Shown: piece by piece, positions 10,665 through 24,267 of the stretch
How the letters are laid out: each line of letters starts with the position of its first letter
Position numbering within the stretch: position 1 is the first letter of the stretch
Assembly: GCF_947507565.1 (NCBI RefSeq)
Contig: NC_089175.1
Coordinates: forward strand, 2,097,733 to 2,161,732
Source of the DNA: Oscarella lobularis
Lineage: Eukaryota; Porifera; Homoscleromorpha; Homosclerophorida; Oscarellidae
DNA: 64,000 nucleotides
Direction of reading: 5' to 3'
The notes under the pieces: model-generated
Database searches by the model: none
What the model was told of the DNA's origin: nothing
The model's input: the letters and a program-made list of their open reading frames with translations, nothing else
Made by a program: the position numbers and the translations under genes

Positions 10665-12266
10665 CTAAAAACTCGTTTGTGAGTATACAGCTACCTCTTT
10701 GCCATCTTCTTCCTTCAATCCGATAATATGCAAACCAGACGGAGCGTCGAATTTCTCGACTTCACAGTCTTCTCTCTCCACAGCTCCAAATATGATCGGC
10801 TTCTCTCGTTTATCGATGTGCAGTGCAAGACCAACCAATTTCTTCTCCCTTTTCACCAGTTCCAGACGTTTTATGCGTTCCCCAATGGAGAACTGTCGCG
10901 TTGCAACGACATCGCCTTCAGCCCTTTCGCCAAACTTGAATTTCTGGCTATTTCGAAGAATGAATTGAATACAGGTAATGTGTCGATCGTTTGAGATCCA
11001 GACATTGACTTTGCGCACTTCGGCGACGTCGCCTGGCGGCACGCTGCTCACGACTACGCCGGAAACGACTTTCTCCGCCACTTGAAGCGCTGTGTAGGCC
11101 GTCACCTGCCTGCTCAAAGACGCAGCTCGACTGGCAACCTGAACAGGGTTCGTCATGTCTGTTCCTATCAGCTTTGTGTCCACCGCGCTCATCGCTGATT
11201 CGTACTGCTTGCAATTGCCACACCTTTTGACAACGGTCAGGTCTCCTGTCTTGGGGTTCCTTTGAACACTGGCTTCAACGGCATTCTTGGCGGTTGCGTT
11301 AGATGCGTAGTATGAGTCATAAGCCGCGTGTTCAGCACAGGTTGTCGGATTTCGGTTCAAGGCAGGTTTACCCTCTAATGGGGCCCTCTGTTGCAGCGAA
11401 CTCTTATAGTCAGGACGCGACATCGCCGCGGCCTTGTCAGGATCGATTTTTCTTCGCAAATTGCTGCTGACGCCAGTGTGCGCTTTCCCTGTCTTTGTAT
11501 TTTTGACAGTTGTTGAAACTGAATTCGCAGTTTTTTTATCTATGGGTGCCTCTCTAAGAGTTTTGGCCGATCTGCTTGCTGCTGAATAGCTATCTTTTTG
11601 TGCAGTCTTTCTAGCCCGCGCGGTTTTAACTCTGTTTCCAATCGTCTCGCTAACAGCAGCCATGCCAAACTCCGCTATAGGAGCGAGAACGGCATTTGCA
11701 ATTGCATTGGGATCTTTCGTCTTTATAGCCAAGTCTATGGCAGCATATTCCCCATGGGGTTTGTATTCGTTGTGCGCCGCAGAATCACAGAGCGTTATGA
11801 CTGAATCCATTCCCGCGGAAGAGCCAACTGCAATAGATCCAGCAACTATTGCGCCCGCGCCCGCTGTCGCTGCCGTAACGCCGGCAACAACGAGACTCTT
11901 GGAGGCACCCTTCATGCACTTGTCTCCGTGCTCTCTATCACCTGTCGCGTAGTGAACAATGCCTTTTACGTGGCCCACGACAGGAGTGCTATCAGCCAGG
12001 TCCTCGATCGATTGGACCATCTTTTTGCCTACCTTTCGGGCCCCCTTCTCGTCGCCCTGAATTTCTCGCACGGCCATGTTGATTCCAGCTGCTATGGGCT
12101 GTCTCTCGGCATAGTCAGTCCAGGCATCACCGGCGCCTTTCAAAAGCTGTTTTGCGGCCTCCTCGTTTCCTGCTATGCTTGCGCCTGCCGCTCCTATCAG
12201 TTTGCCAACCGATTCACCTGTCGTGAGCACTTCGGAGACAACAGGAATGGATTTGCCTGCTCCCAT
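10665..12266 (-). CDS. Toxin-like paralogue C: Gly/Ala-rich head, deaminase-like domain, jacalin-like tail
   Basis: Single exon, 533 aa, start MGAGKSIPVV with a myristoylation-type Gly2/Ser6. It has the same three-part build as the 8.3-kb copy. The deaminase-like motifs are CAE at 310-312 (TTCAEHAAY) and CxxC at 349-352 (RCGNCKQY), both intact. The jacalin-like part covers about 418-530. The N-terminal third is closer to paralogue A than to B (TDYAERQPIAAGINMAVREIQGDE is shared almost exactly with A), so gene conversion or a complex duplication order is likely. A short palindromic insertion lies just upstream at 12314-12341. Role unknown; a secreted or membrane-delivered base-modifying effector is an inference from bacterial toxin architecture. 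Confidence 0.74.
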   Translation of the reverse strand: MGAGKSIPVVSEVLTTGESVGKLIGAAGASIAGNEEAAKQLLKGAGDAWTDYAERQPIAAGINMAVREIQGDEKGARKVGKKMVQSIEDLADSTPVVGHVKGIVHYATGDREHGDKCMKGASKSLVVAGVTAATAGAGAIVAGSIAVGSSAGMDSVITLCDSAAHNEYKPHGEYAAIDLAIKTKDPNAIANAVLAPIAEFGMAAVSETIGNRVKTARARKTAQKDSYSAASRSAKTLREAPIDKKTANSVSTTVKNTKTGKAHTGVSSNLRRKIDPDKAAAMSRPDYKSSLQQRAPLEGKPALNRNPTTCAEHAAYDSYYASNATAKNAVEASVQRNPKTGDLTVVKRCGNCKQYESAMSAVDTKLIGTDMTNPVQVASRAASLSRQVTAYTALQVAEKVVSGVVVSSVPPGDVAEVRKVNVWISNDRHITCIQFILRNSQKFKFGERAEGDVVATRQFSIGERIKRLELVKREKKLVGLALHIDKREKPIIFGAVEREDCEVEKFDAPSGLHIIGLKEEDGKEVAVYSQTSF

Positions 12267-12313
12267 GTGGCGATTCGTTTGTTTGCCTGGTTTCTTTTGT
12301 TTGTGAATGTGAC

Positions 12314-12341
12314 CACGGATAATAAAATTATTACATCCGTG
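12314..12341. mobile_element. 28-bp palindromic micro-insertion with 7-bp target duplication
   Basis: The insert begins CACGGAT and ends ATCCGTG and is near-palindromic throughout. It is flanked by ATGTGAC at 12307-12313 and 12342-12348. The paralogous upstream region of the 8.3-kb gene (around 9917-9924) has a single ATGTGAC and no insert, so the empty site is seen directly. The insert at 57942-57974 has the same termini and the same target length. Confidence 0.75.
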
Positions 12342-12737
12342 ATGTGACGTTTCCGAGACGCGCGTTAATGGTTACGCCCACTTCACACTATATTATGACG
12401 CAATTTGTAACCTACAAGACCCTCCACGCGCTCGCGTGAGCTCGCGTGAGCAGTTCAGTTCCCGAGATCGTTAGAAAATGCGAGCTCTAAATAATGCACT
12501 TTCGCGTCGGGTATCTAGAAAATTTTTTGTACTCAGCCTTTTACTTGAATCTGTGATCAATGATTTCCTTGAGAGAACCGACGTCTTTTACAAGAGATTG
12601 CAGCGAAGGCTTGAAGGTTGAAGGTTGAGACCAGATTCGGAGCGGACGACTACCTGGTATTTTCCATATACGAGTTCTGATCGAATCGCGCCAAACTTTC
12701 GACAGTGCAGTGCTACAAAACTATAAAAAAAGAAATT

Positions 12738-15130
<2,393 letters not shown>

Positions 15131-15270
15131 AACGAATAGTATCCGGGATGTCGAAAACGTCCGTTGCCAAGGTCACACATCACGTGAACTTGAAAGAATT
15201 TTCTTCTAATTAAATACTCGGTGCCTAACCTGTTACCCGGATACAAATAATTATTAAATTTTATCTACAA

Positions 15271-17586
15271 TCACGAGTCTTGTTGCGCGTGAGTTGCACG
15301 GAATAGGTGCGTCGGCACGTGACCTGACCACGCTTGAATCTCACGGTCAGTCTTGGGTAGTGGGACGCCTTCTCTGTTCTCCGAAGACGAACGGGAGAAC
15401 GGAGCCTTTCCTTGAAATAGTTCAATGCTACGATCCCCACTCACGGGCGACGAAGGAGCATAGGGATGTTCAGGGTCACCGGACTCAGAAAGATCAACTG
15501 AGACCTGTAGAAGAACGCGAAGGATTTCATTAGCGTGCATATAATAAAATTTATGCGTACTTGGCTCGGTTTGAGATGAAATGGAAAATTGCTTCCATAA
15601 GGCCTTGTAAAAATCTGAAAATATATAAATGAGCTGAGTTTTATTGTCTTCTTCTAACGTCACCATAAAGGCTACATCAGCTGCAAATGCAACAGCAAGG
15701 TTGATACCATTAACAACCTTTTCTCTAGTAATTCAAATCTCTTGCATTGGTATCTCCACCAGCGGAGTGCACGTCTTACCTGTACCAGTCTTCCAGGTAG
15801 GAATTGCTCACCATGACGACAATGAACCGAGACAGAAGCCTAAGGATAGTCAATGATACAAAAAATGTGGCGTGTGCTATCTCAGAAACAATTACCAGAG
15901 AGAATACACAGAGCAAAACTGCACGTAAAATCGCTGCTTATCCGGATTCTTCTTAGCCGTTACTATCACTGCATAGACAAACCAACAAAATGCCTAAGAA
16001 CCAAATAAGACATATATAAACAAATAAATAGACGTGATTGGTCCTACAATGAAGCTCAGTGCCACAATCCCGTACCCAGCTGGACTATCATAAACGTAAA
16101 TAACTTTGGCTGGATCAAAAGCCTAGAGGAAGAAGAAATGGTGCTAAGTGAGAATCACCTCTTATTTCTCACCTTTGCTTCCCAGATAAACATGATTGCG
16201 TATGCTATCGTGTACATCACCATCAGAGCAATCAATCGAAGCTGACTCTCCTCGGTGAGTCGACCCCTGGGGGAAGAAATCACCAAGGCAACTTCGATGT
16301 AGCTTTAAATTTACCGGACTACGGTCCAGCCTTTTGCGAGAAGCATTAGAAGTAAGAGAAATAGAATTTCGTTTACTGCGGCAATAATTCTGCCAATAGG
16401 TATTAACGTTGGTACGCCGACGCCGTTTTTGCCGTAAATGCCATAGTGAATGCAAAGAAAAACCAACGACGCAACTAAAAATAAGAAATCAGTGAGAATC
16501 GAGTGCAAGAAACATTCTATGTTTTACTCTGAAGAACAATAGTGCCGATAAATAATTTAAACGTCATATGCAGTCTTCCAATTTGATACAGTGTACCTAA
16601 ATTAATGTCTGAACCCAAAAATAAAAACAGAAAAAAAACGTTTTTACTTCCTTGGATGCCAGCCCAGAGAAGAAGAAGAATGAACGCTGTCAGAAAAGCA
16701 ATATCTGTCTCCAAAATTCCTAGAAAATAAATGAAAATTTATATTTTAATTATGAGTCTAATAATGTTTACCTTGTTCGTCAGCGGAAAATTCATTTGTC
16801 CAATATCCGCCTGGGTTGAACATGTGCATTTGATAATCTAAACGCAAGCCCTGTGCAAGAATCATAATCAGAAAAAAAAACGGTTTCCTTTCCCTCTCTA
16901 TCATACATTTTGAATGCCATCGCATTTGCTCACCGCAATGTACCACCATCGAGCCCGACTCAACTTAAAGGAACGAACAGCTATAGAAGAAAAATCATAA
17001 AAATCAAAATTTATGATTGCGCGTAGAGAGCTCACAGCGACACGAGATCTCGCGAGTCCCATTCGAAGATACGATGGAACATCCCGAATAAGGGGCGTCC
17101 GGAGAAAGAATTATCTTCTGGTTTCTTCCCTGTTCGAGAACGGCTTCTCGCGCGGAGCAATTCTAAAAGAGAAAAATATTTTTACAAATACTAATTAATT
17201 AATTCGTTATTGATTACCAAGTTCGATTCGTATACGGCGTCCCATTGGGTCACTGTATCAAAGTACATGAGAATGTTTTGACAGCAGCGCTCCTATACGA
17301 CGTCACGCGCGCATAATAGACGCTTATCGCCGTTTAATAGACTCTTATCCGCCGTTTTTAGCTCTTACGCTCGAATAAGTGAAGTGATAGTGATAGGATC
17401 CCGCCGTTCGAAAGCAGAATCGCGTCAAGAATGCCCAGTTCTTTTCGAAAGACGCGTTCGTTTGTTAAATCGGGGAGACGACGGACTCGCGCGACTTGCC
17501 TCGTCGCTTTCGAGCGTTCCGTCGATGTATTTCGCCGTCGCGAAGGCGCCGCAAGTGCAGAGGAAGACGATCGTCGCGATGCCCAT
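15271..17586 (-). CDS. GPR180/TMEM145-like seven-pass membrane protein B
   Basis: Tandem paralogue of the preceding gene with the same exon order. The start MGIATIVFLCTCGAF gives a signal peptide followed by KYIDGTLESDE. The first intron uses a GC donor (GAG then GCAAGT), confirmed by alignment to the GT donor at the same place in gene A. Later exons encode NWAFLTRFCFRT, CCQNILMYFDTVTQWDAVY, a cysteine-containing loop, RARWWYIAVS, GYWTNEFSADEQG and a seven-pass region (ILETDIAFLTAFILLLLWAG, FLFLVASLVFLCIHYGIYG). The tail ends at 15271 and contains PEHPYAPSSP. The RxRWWYIAxS...C and FSADExG motifs are hallmarks of the GPR180/TMEM145 family. Confidence 0.88.
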
Positions 17587-18355
17587 TACCTGTAAACATC
17601 CGGGAAAGACTAGTGGGAAAGACGAAATATTTTGTCGAAATAATTAATCTTCGACCCCCATGACAACAAGAAAGAATTTTTTTCTATTGCTACGAAGAAA
17701 TCACTGTGTCCTCGATATTATCAAGACCACTCGGAGAATTACAATGCATCAATTTTAGAAGACGGCTGTACTGTTGGAGTAAAAAGGAAGACTTTTGTAT
17801 TTGGGCAGCCTGCTTGTGTCTACCTTCCTGACTAGCTAAATTGAATTACTACGTTCACGTGTGACGATCCCCATCTCATTCTGTCCTTTCGCCTAATTTC
17901 GAGAATCCCCAACGTCAAAAATTACAAAAAAAAGTCTCCATCCCAAACTCAAAATCGATTTCACTTGTTTTCGGTTACCACAGACTCTTGTGGGGATTTT
18001 CCCCGAACCGTGCTCATCATTCCACGAATTTAAAAACGTTATTTACCTCATTTATTTACTTAGCAAAGATGATTTATCTATTTTCTCTGCTCAGAATTTT
18101 CAACCAGCGCCGTGATGCATGTCACGGAACAAAGACAACTCTTTCAGTGTAAATAAATCACATCTTTGTCACGATTGACGTCATTATTCACTCTTCGTCA
18201 ATCGCGCTTCGCTATTTCTAAATCTAAATCTAAATAAATAGCTAATCAGCACGTACAGACGCTACTGTTTCCGCGTTCTCGGTTTCCTCTTTAATTTTTC
18301 GCATACAAACAAGAAAAGGTTTATACGAAAAAAGAATTTCGCTCGGTTTCTTCAT
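17587..18355. other. Intergenic region, nothing coding seen
   Basis: This ~770-bp AT-rich gap separates the start of the GPR180/TMEM145-like gene B from the 3' end of SRPRA, so it should hold the promoter of gene B near its left side. No reading frame here has recognisable protein character and no tRNA-like structure was seen. A small palindrome near 18111-18128 (CCGTGA...TCACGG) is the only structure noticed. Confidence 0.5.
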
Positions 18356-21006
18356 TCAAGCTTTGAGCAAAGCGTGAACAACTGCTCTCGCATTCAGACT
18401 CTTTAAATCTGTATACGTCTGCCCTGTTCCCACAAAAACGATTGGCTGGCCAGTCGTATACGTCATTGATATAGCAGCGCCAACCTAACCCAGAACAAAA
18501 AACGAAAATTAAGATTCTAAAATGCAATATTCGACGACATGTTCCCAAATAAATAATTACAGCATTTATCTCACTTCTTCGTCTTCTTACCTTGTCGTCT
18601 ATTGTGTCAAATTTTGTCAGGAGAATGCCGTCGATGAGATGAGGATTGTTGTGGTCCGAAAAGTCAGCAAGAGCCCGATTGAATTTCTTCAGCTGATCCA
18701 CGGCCTCGTTACCAACAAGAGCCTCGCCAACAAAGAGAACCAAATCGGGATTATTGATTTTAATCAACTAGAGAATTCAATTAAAAAATTAATAATAAGA
18801 GGAACGTCTTGCCTTGGCCAGAGCACGCATCAACGGCTCATTATCCTGCATCCTTCCGGCCGTATCAATGAGAACAACATCAAAGCGACAATCCCTTGCT
18901 AAAATACAAAATCTCAATATATAGATTATTTATATATTTATGTATTTTACCGTATCGAATAGCGTCCATCGCTATAGCAGCCGAATCCTTCCCATAACCC
19001 TTTTCATACAAAAGAACCTTATCCGGATCCCCGTCCTCGGCCGGCGGATGCAGCGTGGCGAGCGATCGTCGATGCGTACGCAGCTGTTCGACGGCGCCGG
19101 CGCGAAACGTGTCGCACGCGGCGATCATCACGCGAAGTCCGTTCTCGAGAAGCCAGAAGCAGATCTTCGCCAAATTCGTCGACTTGCCGACGCCGTTCAC
19201 GCCGCAGAACGTGATCACGTAGGGACGAGACTTCTTCTTCGATTCTATGACGTCACGAAGAATGTCGACGCGTCGTCGCGGCGACAAGATTTGCATGAGA
19301 GATTCGTGCAGGGCCGATTTCACCGTCGAAGTCACTCCTGAGGGGGAGAGGGAGAATGTATCGCCACGTGGTTTGATTGATTAAAATTATTTTGAATTTG
19401 TCTCACTTGTGAATGTGCCGAGGACTTTGCCTTCCAATTTCGTAGCAACGGAGTCGCAGAGCTGCTCTGATATGTCGGCTGCTACATTCTTCACTAAATA
19501 TGATGTGTGTACTTTATTTTTTATTATTAGTGATATAAGTTAGTGTTTTACTGATGAGATGCTCTTTCATTTTTTCCAAAACGGGACCAATGGATTCCTT
19601 GGTGAGAGTCTTCCCACCAGCCAAACCCTTGAAGAAGGAAAAGACGCCACTTGCCAGTCCACCGGCCCTAACACAAGAAAATAAATATTTTTTGATTTAT
19701 TTATTCAGAGTCTTTGTACTTTTTCGATAAACCGTTATCCGTCTCGTTCGCGCCGTCGACTTCCTCCTCCTCCTCCTCCTCATCTTCCTCCTCTTCTTCG
19801 CTGGAGATGTTTTCCTCGCCGACAGACTGGAGTTCACCCTTCATTTTTCCAACCATGGAAAGCTGATACACCAAACAATCAAAACTCGCTATTTTATTAT
19901 TCTTATTACCATGTCTTCGTTTATCGAGTCGTTTTCATTCTGCAAATTGATCGTAGAACTGTTGGAGTGATCCAAACTGCCCATATCGGCGAGAGTGCCG
20001 GCGTTCGACCACACTCTCGCCTGCTTCACTTTTTTCTCATTCCCTGTCGATGACGTGGCACTCTTACTGCAAAAAAATCAATAATAATTAAAAATCAATA
20101 CTAATAAAATTATCCCCCCGGTTTTTTATTTACGTCGCCGGTTTCTTTGCTTTAGCAGAAGAGCCGGAAGGAGCCTTTCGTCCGCCGGGACCCCGTTTCC
20201 CAAGCTTAGCCAATTTGTCCTTGATCTTATCCCCATCCAGCGAAGAAGAGCCATTCCCATTTGATTCCTCGAGAACAACGCTCTCACTTCCATTGGAAGT
20301 AGTAGTCGTTGTCGAAGAGACGAGCGACGAAAGAAACCCTAGAAACAAAAATAAAAAATCAATACAAAAAATCAATAATCAATATCATTTACCTTTCGAT
20401 TCATCTTTTTTCAAAAGCGGATCCAATTTGCTGCCCTCTTTCGTCTTCGCAAATTTCTTCGACTCCCCGAACGTCTTCATCTTCTTCGGCGCGACCTCCT
20501 TAGCGCGCGCCTCCTCTTCGGCTCGTTTTACGATCGTTTCGAATTCGACGTCAAAATCGAATTCGTGATCGTACGATCCGCGCTCGAGCGCCGAACGATA
20601 GCGTTCGGCGAAGGCGCGCTGTATGTCGTCGAGGAGTTTGTCGATGTAACTCAATTGGAGGATCTTTTGGTATCCGATCTATCGACATACGGGGAAGGTC
20701 TCTTTGTATCGCGTTTTCTCGGCTTTTTCATTGGGTTTTACCACGAAAACGAGTTCGAATTCGTTGTCCAGTTTATACTGGAGGCGTAGGGATTTGTAGT
20801 TGTGCCCGTTCGAAGCGCCGCGCTCCTGTTTCGGGGGAGAGACCGGAAGTTAGAGGGTTATTTTTCGCGTTTCGCTGCGATTTCGTTGCCTGGAGTATGA
20901 CGGTCTTGATCAGAGAGTTCACCGGAACGGCGAACGCCGGTTCGGGTCCTTGAAAGCACCAGAAAACGATGCCTCCTTTGGAGAAGATGACGAAGAGGTC
21001 CAACAT
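18356..21006 (-). CDS. SRPRA: Signal recognition particle receptor subunit alpha
   Basis: SRPRA docks SRP-ribosome complexes at the ER membrane through its GTPase. The first exon starts [20 protein letters not shown], matching the N-terminal longin-like (SRX) domain that binds the beta subunit. A linker rich in lysine and acidic residues (including an E-run near 19760-19800) follows. The NG GTPase domain has the P-loop [38 protein letters not shown] and TKFDTIDDK, ending in [13 protein letters not shown]. About eleven exons are seen. The first intron appears to use a GC donor (CTCCAG then GCAACG), since the joined product (VILQ then ERG) fits animal SRPRA. The gene starts 122 bp from divergent UBA52. 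Confidence 0.94.
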
Positions 21007-21672
<666 letters not shown>

Positions 21673-21770
21673 GGAGTTAGGCCTGAGACTTGTTGCTTTG
21701 AACTTTCGTCAATAAAGTTTATCCTAAGCATGCACGCGCTTTGTCTTATCACGTGCGCGACTTACACATC

Positions 21771-23337
21771 ATGGACGCTGAAGAGCACGATCTCCTGCTT
21801 GACTACATTGAATCTCAGGAACAACCGGAGTCCGGGTTGTTCGCGAAAAAAAGAGTGTACCGGTCTCAATCTTCAAGCCGTCTAACCCATTATACTAAGG
21901 GCTATGATGAATCCCTGTTTATTGGTGATCCCGACGCGGATCTAAAATGTCCCATTTGCTTGGCAGTTTCCAAAGATCCCGTTCAGACACCGTGCGGACA
22001 CATCTTTTGCCGCTCCTGCTTTAGGAAACTTCCAGAGTAAGCAACAGTCTCATGGCTAATCTTAGCTAGATAGTTCTCATCTAAGGGTAAATGGGAGCTT
22101 TGAATGTCCACAAGACAGGCAGAAGCACCATGAGACTATGGTGGCTCCTCTGTGGCTCTAAATATTTTGTTACATTGAAACATTAGGTTTTTTCCGATAC
22201 CAGAACATACAGGAAGATTCTCGAGCTGAACGTCAGGTGCACAATGCATAAATCAGGGTGTCAGGAAGTAATGGAGCTTCAGTACCTTGAGGTAGGACCA
22301 GATTAAAAAACCGGTCTCCAAAATGCTGCAGCAAACTACATTTTGCGTTAGAAACATACACAAGAATGTGGATACGTTGAGGTAGATTGCACTAATGGGT
22401 GCGGCGAAAAGACTCGTCGATCAGCAGTGAAACGGCATCAAGCAAATGATTGTATAAACAGAATATATAAGTGTGAATTCTGCCATCAAGAGATGACATT
22501 CTGCCATTACAATGGGGTTAGCTATCCTATATGTACTTAAGACTGTATGATACATTTGCCTATTTTACAGATGCATGAGAAACGCTTTTGTAAAAAGATT
22601 CCCGTCACTTGCTCTGACTGTGAGGAACTAGTGATCAGAGAGAATGTGAGTAAACCCATTAACTCAATTCCTCTCACGCAATAAATAATTAAGCTGCAAC
22701 GTCACCGTTCCGAAGGCACAGCAGGAGACTGCCCCAAAGTTCCCGTTAGCTGTGAATATAGGAAACTCGGCTGTTCGTTCAGGGTCAGTGTTTCTAGCTA
22801 CCGTATTATAGAATAACTGTGTCACAGGGACCTCGAGAAGAGATGCCATTGCATATGCAGAATGACATCCAGAAACACATGCAACTTCTTCTGACGCGGC
22901 AAGAGGAAACCGATGAAAAGGTGCTGTCTCTGGAGACATACCAAAAAGTGAAAGAGCCGGCTGGATCATTTCTTTGGGCTATTGACAACTGGCCAAAAAT
23001 TGAAAGAGGTAAAGACAGCCAGCTTTTCCTCAGTCGAAAATTCAAGTTTGCTGGCGAAGTAAGTATGCATCTGCAAATGGTGATGAAGAGGCAGCTGCGG
23101 CAAGAGGGCAGGATAGAAGAGTTTGAAGTAACGTTTCTAGGAGGAGTATGTATAGAGATTTATGCTGTTCTTTTGGATCCCTGTCTTCAACCATTACGTT
23201 TCTCCATTTTTCTTGTCGGTGACACTACAACAAAGAAACAAGGAAAGATCAGTAACGACAGGGAAATGCTGGCCAAATACCACATGGATACGTTTCCTCT
23301 GCATGACAACATTTTGCTTGTCAAACTGGAATGGTAA
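21771..23337 (+). CDS. TRAF-like adaptor/E3 ligase, copy 1
   Basis: Seven exons (21771-22036, 22086-22140, 22187-22291, 22352-22516, 22571-22645, 22694-22783, 22828-23337) join in frame to about 421 aa. The start [17 protein letters not shown] is shared by all three tandem copies. Domains: RING ([21 protein letters not shown], second half split over the next exon), TRAF-type zinc fingers ([31 protein letters not shown]), a short helical region, and a reduced MATH/TRAF-C domain ([33 protein letters not shown]-type end). TRAFs link receptors to ubiquitin signalling. The MATH domain is shorter than usual. No one-to-one vertebrate TRAF can be named. Confidence 0.88.
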
Positions 23338-23627
23338 CTGAAGTAACGTCCACAGTAACTGATTGGCGTGCATACCTTTATTGAACTTCGTGTGTGTGTG
23401 TCATTCCAGTGTAATTGCGTGTACCTTTATGTGGCAGAAATAAACCATGTGCTTGTACAACATCAACTCTTCTCTTGCTGGAGCAATACCACATCTGTTC
23501 ATGTGCAGATTCAAAAGAACTAGCGAGACGTGAAACAAATGCAACAAGCGACACAACAAAACAGTCTAAAGACAAAGATAAACGCATTCAAAGTATAGAT
23601 TTCTGCACTCACGTCTCAGTACGCTCC

Positions 23628-23790
23628 AGTAGCCACAACATAATAATAAGGCATCTACATTTCCTCACTCCAGACCCACCTTCTCCTCCTGCCCATCCCA
23701 CATGACAAAACCGATTCTCATCACAAGCCGCGGACTTCCCAAATACCTCGCAATTCTCAGTGTCCATGAACCGAGGTCGAGAACGTCAAA
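23628..23790 (-). pseudogene. Duplicated 3' end of the FSTL4/5-like gene
   Basis: This stretch matches the last ~160 bp of the large FSTL4/5-like gene (29153 onward), including the region encoding its C-terminal WVWSEEMEMP part and stop, but with frame-breaking gaps. It sits between TRAF copy 1 and a decayed UBA52, so it is a passenger that marks the right edge of a duplicated UBA52-TRAF segment. Confidence 0.75.
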
Positions 23791-24140
23791 GACGGTTCGA
23801 AGACTTTACCTAAATGTCGATAAATCGCCGAGTTGTACTTTTACATGTAAATGAATGGGGTGCGGGTCCCTTTTGAGGATATACCGACTTTTAGGCATTC
23901 CTCCCGATAATCGGTACTTGATTTTCGGTGGAAAACAGCTCGAAGAGATGGCCGCACCCTCAACATCCAACAAGGTTGGAGTTCTCTTCTTTTACCCAGT
24001 ACCTATTCGTTTTCTTTCCTTTCAGAGTCCGGCTTCTGTGCCAACGAATTGTCGCAAGAGAAGTGCGGCCACTCCGCAGGCCAAAAAAGTAGCAGGGAGA
24101 TAGGCGTGAGACTTGCTGCTCAATAAAATTTACTAGTCTA
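23791..24140 (+). pseudogene. Decayed UBA52 copy 1
   Basis: Homology runs through part of intron 1, exon 2 (IPPDN..LIFGGKQLEE), intron 2 and a scrambled piece of exon 3 ending in a conserved polyadenylation signal. Because intron sequence is retained, this is a genomic duplicate and not a retrocopy. Frameshifts and the missing first exon rule out function. It lies just upstream of TRAF copy 2, as intact UBA52 does for copy 1. Confidence 0.85.
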
Positions 24141-24267
24141 ACGCACACCGTTAGACGCGGTTGATATTCGTGACGGGCGGGAAGTTATAGGCGCGCGCGG
24201 CACTATAGGCGCGCGATATCCGGGTGGAGAGCATTCGGTCGCTGGCCTGCGTGCGATTCAGCGCAAC

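Noticed and set aside
18111-18128. Small palindrome CCGTGA...TCACGG as a third micro-element
   Set aside because: Its ends do not match CACGGAT/ATCCGTG and no 7-bp flanking duplication is present.
23378-23705. Short frames between TRAF copy 1 and the decayed UBA52
   Set aside because: The region is 3' untranslated sequence shared with TRAF copy 3 plus a broken piece of the FSTL4/5-like gene; no independent gene is supported.
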